Assembly (NCBI RefSeq): GCF_027988105.1
Contig: NZ_JAQJZJ010000002.1
Location: 1-64,000 of the forward strand
Source of the DNA: Pseudomonas aestuarii
GTDB lineage: Bacteria; Pseudomonadota; Gammaproteobacteria; Pseudomonadales; Pseudomonadaceae
Length of the DNA: 64,000 nucleotides
Direction: 5' to 3'
The notes beneath the pieces were generated by a model. It ran no database searches. It had not been told where the DNA came from and worked only from the letters and a program-made list of their open reading frames with translations. Positions 63,259 to 64,000 of the stretch are shown here, one piece after another. How positions within the stretch are numbered: the first letter of the stretch is position 1; every line of letters starts with the position of its first letter. The position numbers and the translations under genes are program-made.

Positions 63259-63989
63259 CGCCTCGCGCCCGCCTTACGCCAATCGCCGCCTTATTGACCC
63301 TAGGTTTGCTGGGATTCCAGCCGGCGAGCGCAATGACCGTCATCGACCCGACCAACCTGGTGCAGAACATGCTGACGGCGGTGCGCACCCTGGAGGTGAT
63401 CAACAACCAGGCCAGCCAACTGCAGAACGAAACACAGATGTTGCTGTACCAGGCCCGCAACCTGGAAACCCTGGACGTCAACGTGCTCAATCGCTTACGC
63501 ACGACCCTGGCCAGCACCGAGCGATTGCTGGCCGAGGCTCAAGGTTTGGCATTTGACGTACAGCGTCTGGACCAGGAGTTTACCCGTCTGTATCCGGCCG
63601 AATACACCAGCTCCGTCAGTGACGAGCGCATGGCACAGGACACGCGCGCACGTTGGAAGCAGGGGCTTGATGGCCTGCAGACCGCCATGCGCATGCAAGC
63701 CCAGGTGGCGCAGAACCTGGCCCAGGACGAGAGCGTGCTGGCCGACCTGGTCGACCGAAGTCAGTCGGCCAGCGGCGCACTGCAGGCCAGCCAGGCCACC
63801 AACCAACTGCTGGCCCTGCAGGCCAAGCAGTCGATCCAGGCGCAGCAGTTGCAGATCACCCAGAACCGCGCCATCGCCCTAGAGCTGGCGCGCCAGGCCG
63901 CAGCGGCAGAGGAAGCCCGCGAACTGCGGCGGCGCTTTATGGGCAGCGGTACGCCCTACACCCCCTATCCCGTGCAGTTTTACCGGTAG
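63255..63989 (+). CDS. trbJ: TrbJ, P-type conjugal transfer protein (VirB5-like)
   Basis: Secreted protein of 244 aa with a signal peptide (ALLTLGLLGFQPASA), the family start MTVIDPTNLVQNMLTAVRTL and long amphipathic helices, as in VirB5/TrbJ pilus-tip proteins. The tail RRRFMGSGTPYTPYPVQFYR is shared with the EexN-like lipoprotein at 45470. ATGA overlap with trbE. The operon should continue (trbL, F, G, I) beyond the window edge. Confidence 0.93.
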   Translation: MTPRARLTPIAALLTLGLLGFQPASAMTVIDPTNLVQNMLTAVRTLEVINNQASQLQNETQMLLYQARNLETLDVNVLNRLRTTLASTERLLAEAQGLAFDVQRLDQEFTRLYPAEYTSSVSDERMAQDTRARWKQGLDGLQTAMRMQAQVAQNLAQDESVLADLVDRSQSASGALQASQATNQLLALQAKQSIQAQQLQITQNRAIALELARQAAAAEEARELRRRFMGSGTPYTPYPVQFYR

Positions 63990-64000
63990 AGGGGTGGGCG

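Overview
The window looks like a Pseudomonas (gammaproteobacterial) genome segment. The right half carries the backbone of a Tn4371-type integrative and conjugative element (ICE). The left half carries aromatic-compound catabolic genes, which may be ICE cargo or flanking chromosome; no integrase or att site lies in the window to decide. Species-level assignment is not possible from the sequence alone.

Layout. 0.4-2.1 kb: a HipA/HipB-type toxin-antitoxin pair in toxin-first order with a palindromic operator. 2.2-2.9 kb: an IS3 end remnant abutting a decayed sigma-54 activator. 3.1-10.7 kb: a gentisate (3-hydroxybenzoate) degradation cluster of the rare direct-hydrolysis type: maleate hydratase HbzIJ-like, IclR regulator, aromatic acid MFS importer, gentisate 1,2-dioxygenase, maleylpyruvate hydrolase and FAD monooxygenase. 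10.8-16.2 kb: a decayed GMC oxidoreductase, two aldehyde dehydrogenases and a FUSC exporter. 16.4-28.5 kb: a second aromatic cluster: MFS importer, FAH-family hydrolase, IclR, MhpA-like hydroxylase, extradiol dioxygenase, frameshifted aldehyde dehydrogenase, two MpaB-like oxygenase homologues around a PucR-type regulator, and an outer-membrane channel. 28.5-29.4 kb: a LysR scrap and a truncated IS5-family element.

ICE backbone. From about 29.6 kb: structured non-coding DNA, two small ICE genes, a 32-bp perfect palindrome, ardA, an AlpA-like HTH gene, repA followed by three iterons, parA and a ribbon-helix-helix partner, DUF2840, traF peptidase, relaxase rlxS; then, after cargo, traR (LysR), an EexN-like lipoprotein and a Xre/RES toxin-antitoxin pair; then, after more cargo, traG, a RHH gene and trbBCDEJ, which runs to the right edge.

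Cargo. Slot 1 (37.5-44.5 kb) is a compact biosynthetic cluster: an MmyB-type regulator divergent from a 5-aminolevulinate-synthase-like enzyme with Ser in place of the glycine-selecting Thr, a GNAT acetyltransferase, a Gfo/Idh oxidoreductase, a glutamine-dependent asparagine-synthase-like amidotransferase and an MFS exporter. This is the enzyme set expected for an alaremycin/primocarcin-type ALA-mimic antibiotic and is the most exciting item in the window. Slot 2 (47.0-56.5 kb) holds a Shango-type anti-phage system (TerB protein, DUF2791 ATPase, Lhr-like helicase), a complete IS3 element, a small Cys/His-rich secreted protein and a Kv-like ion channel; the slot is bracketed by two short elements with matching terminal inverted repeats.
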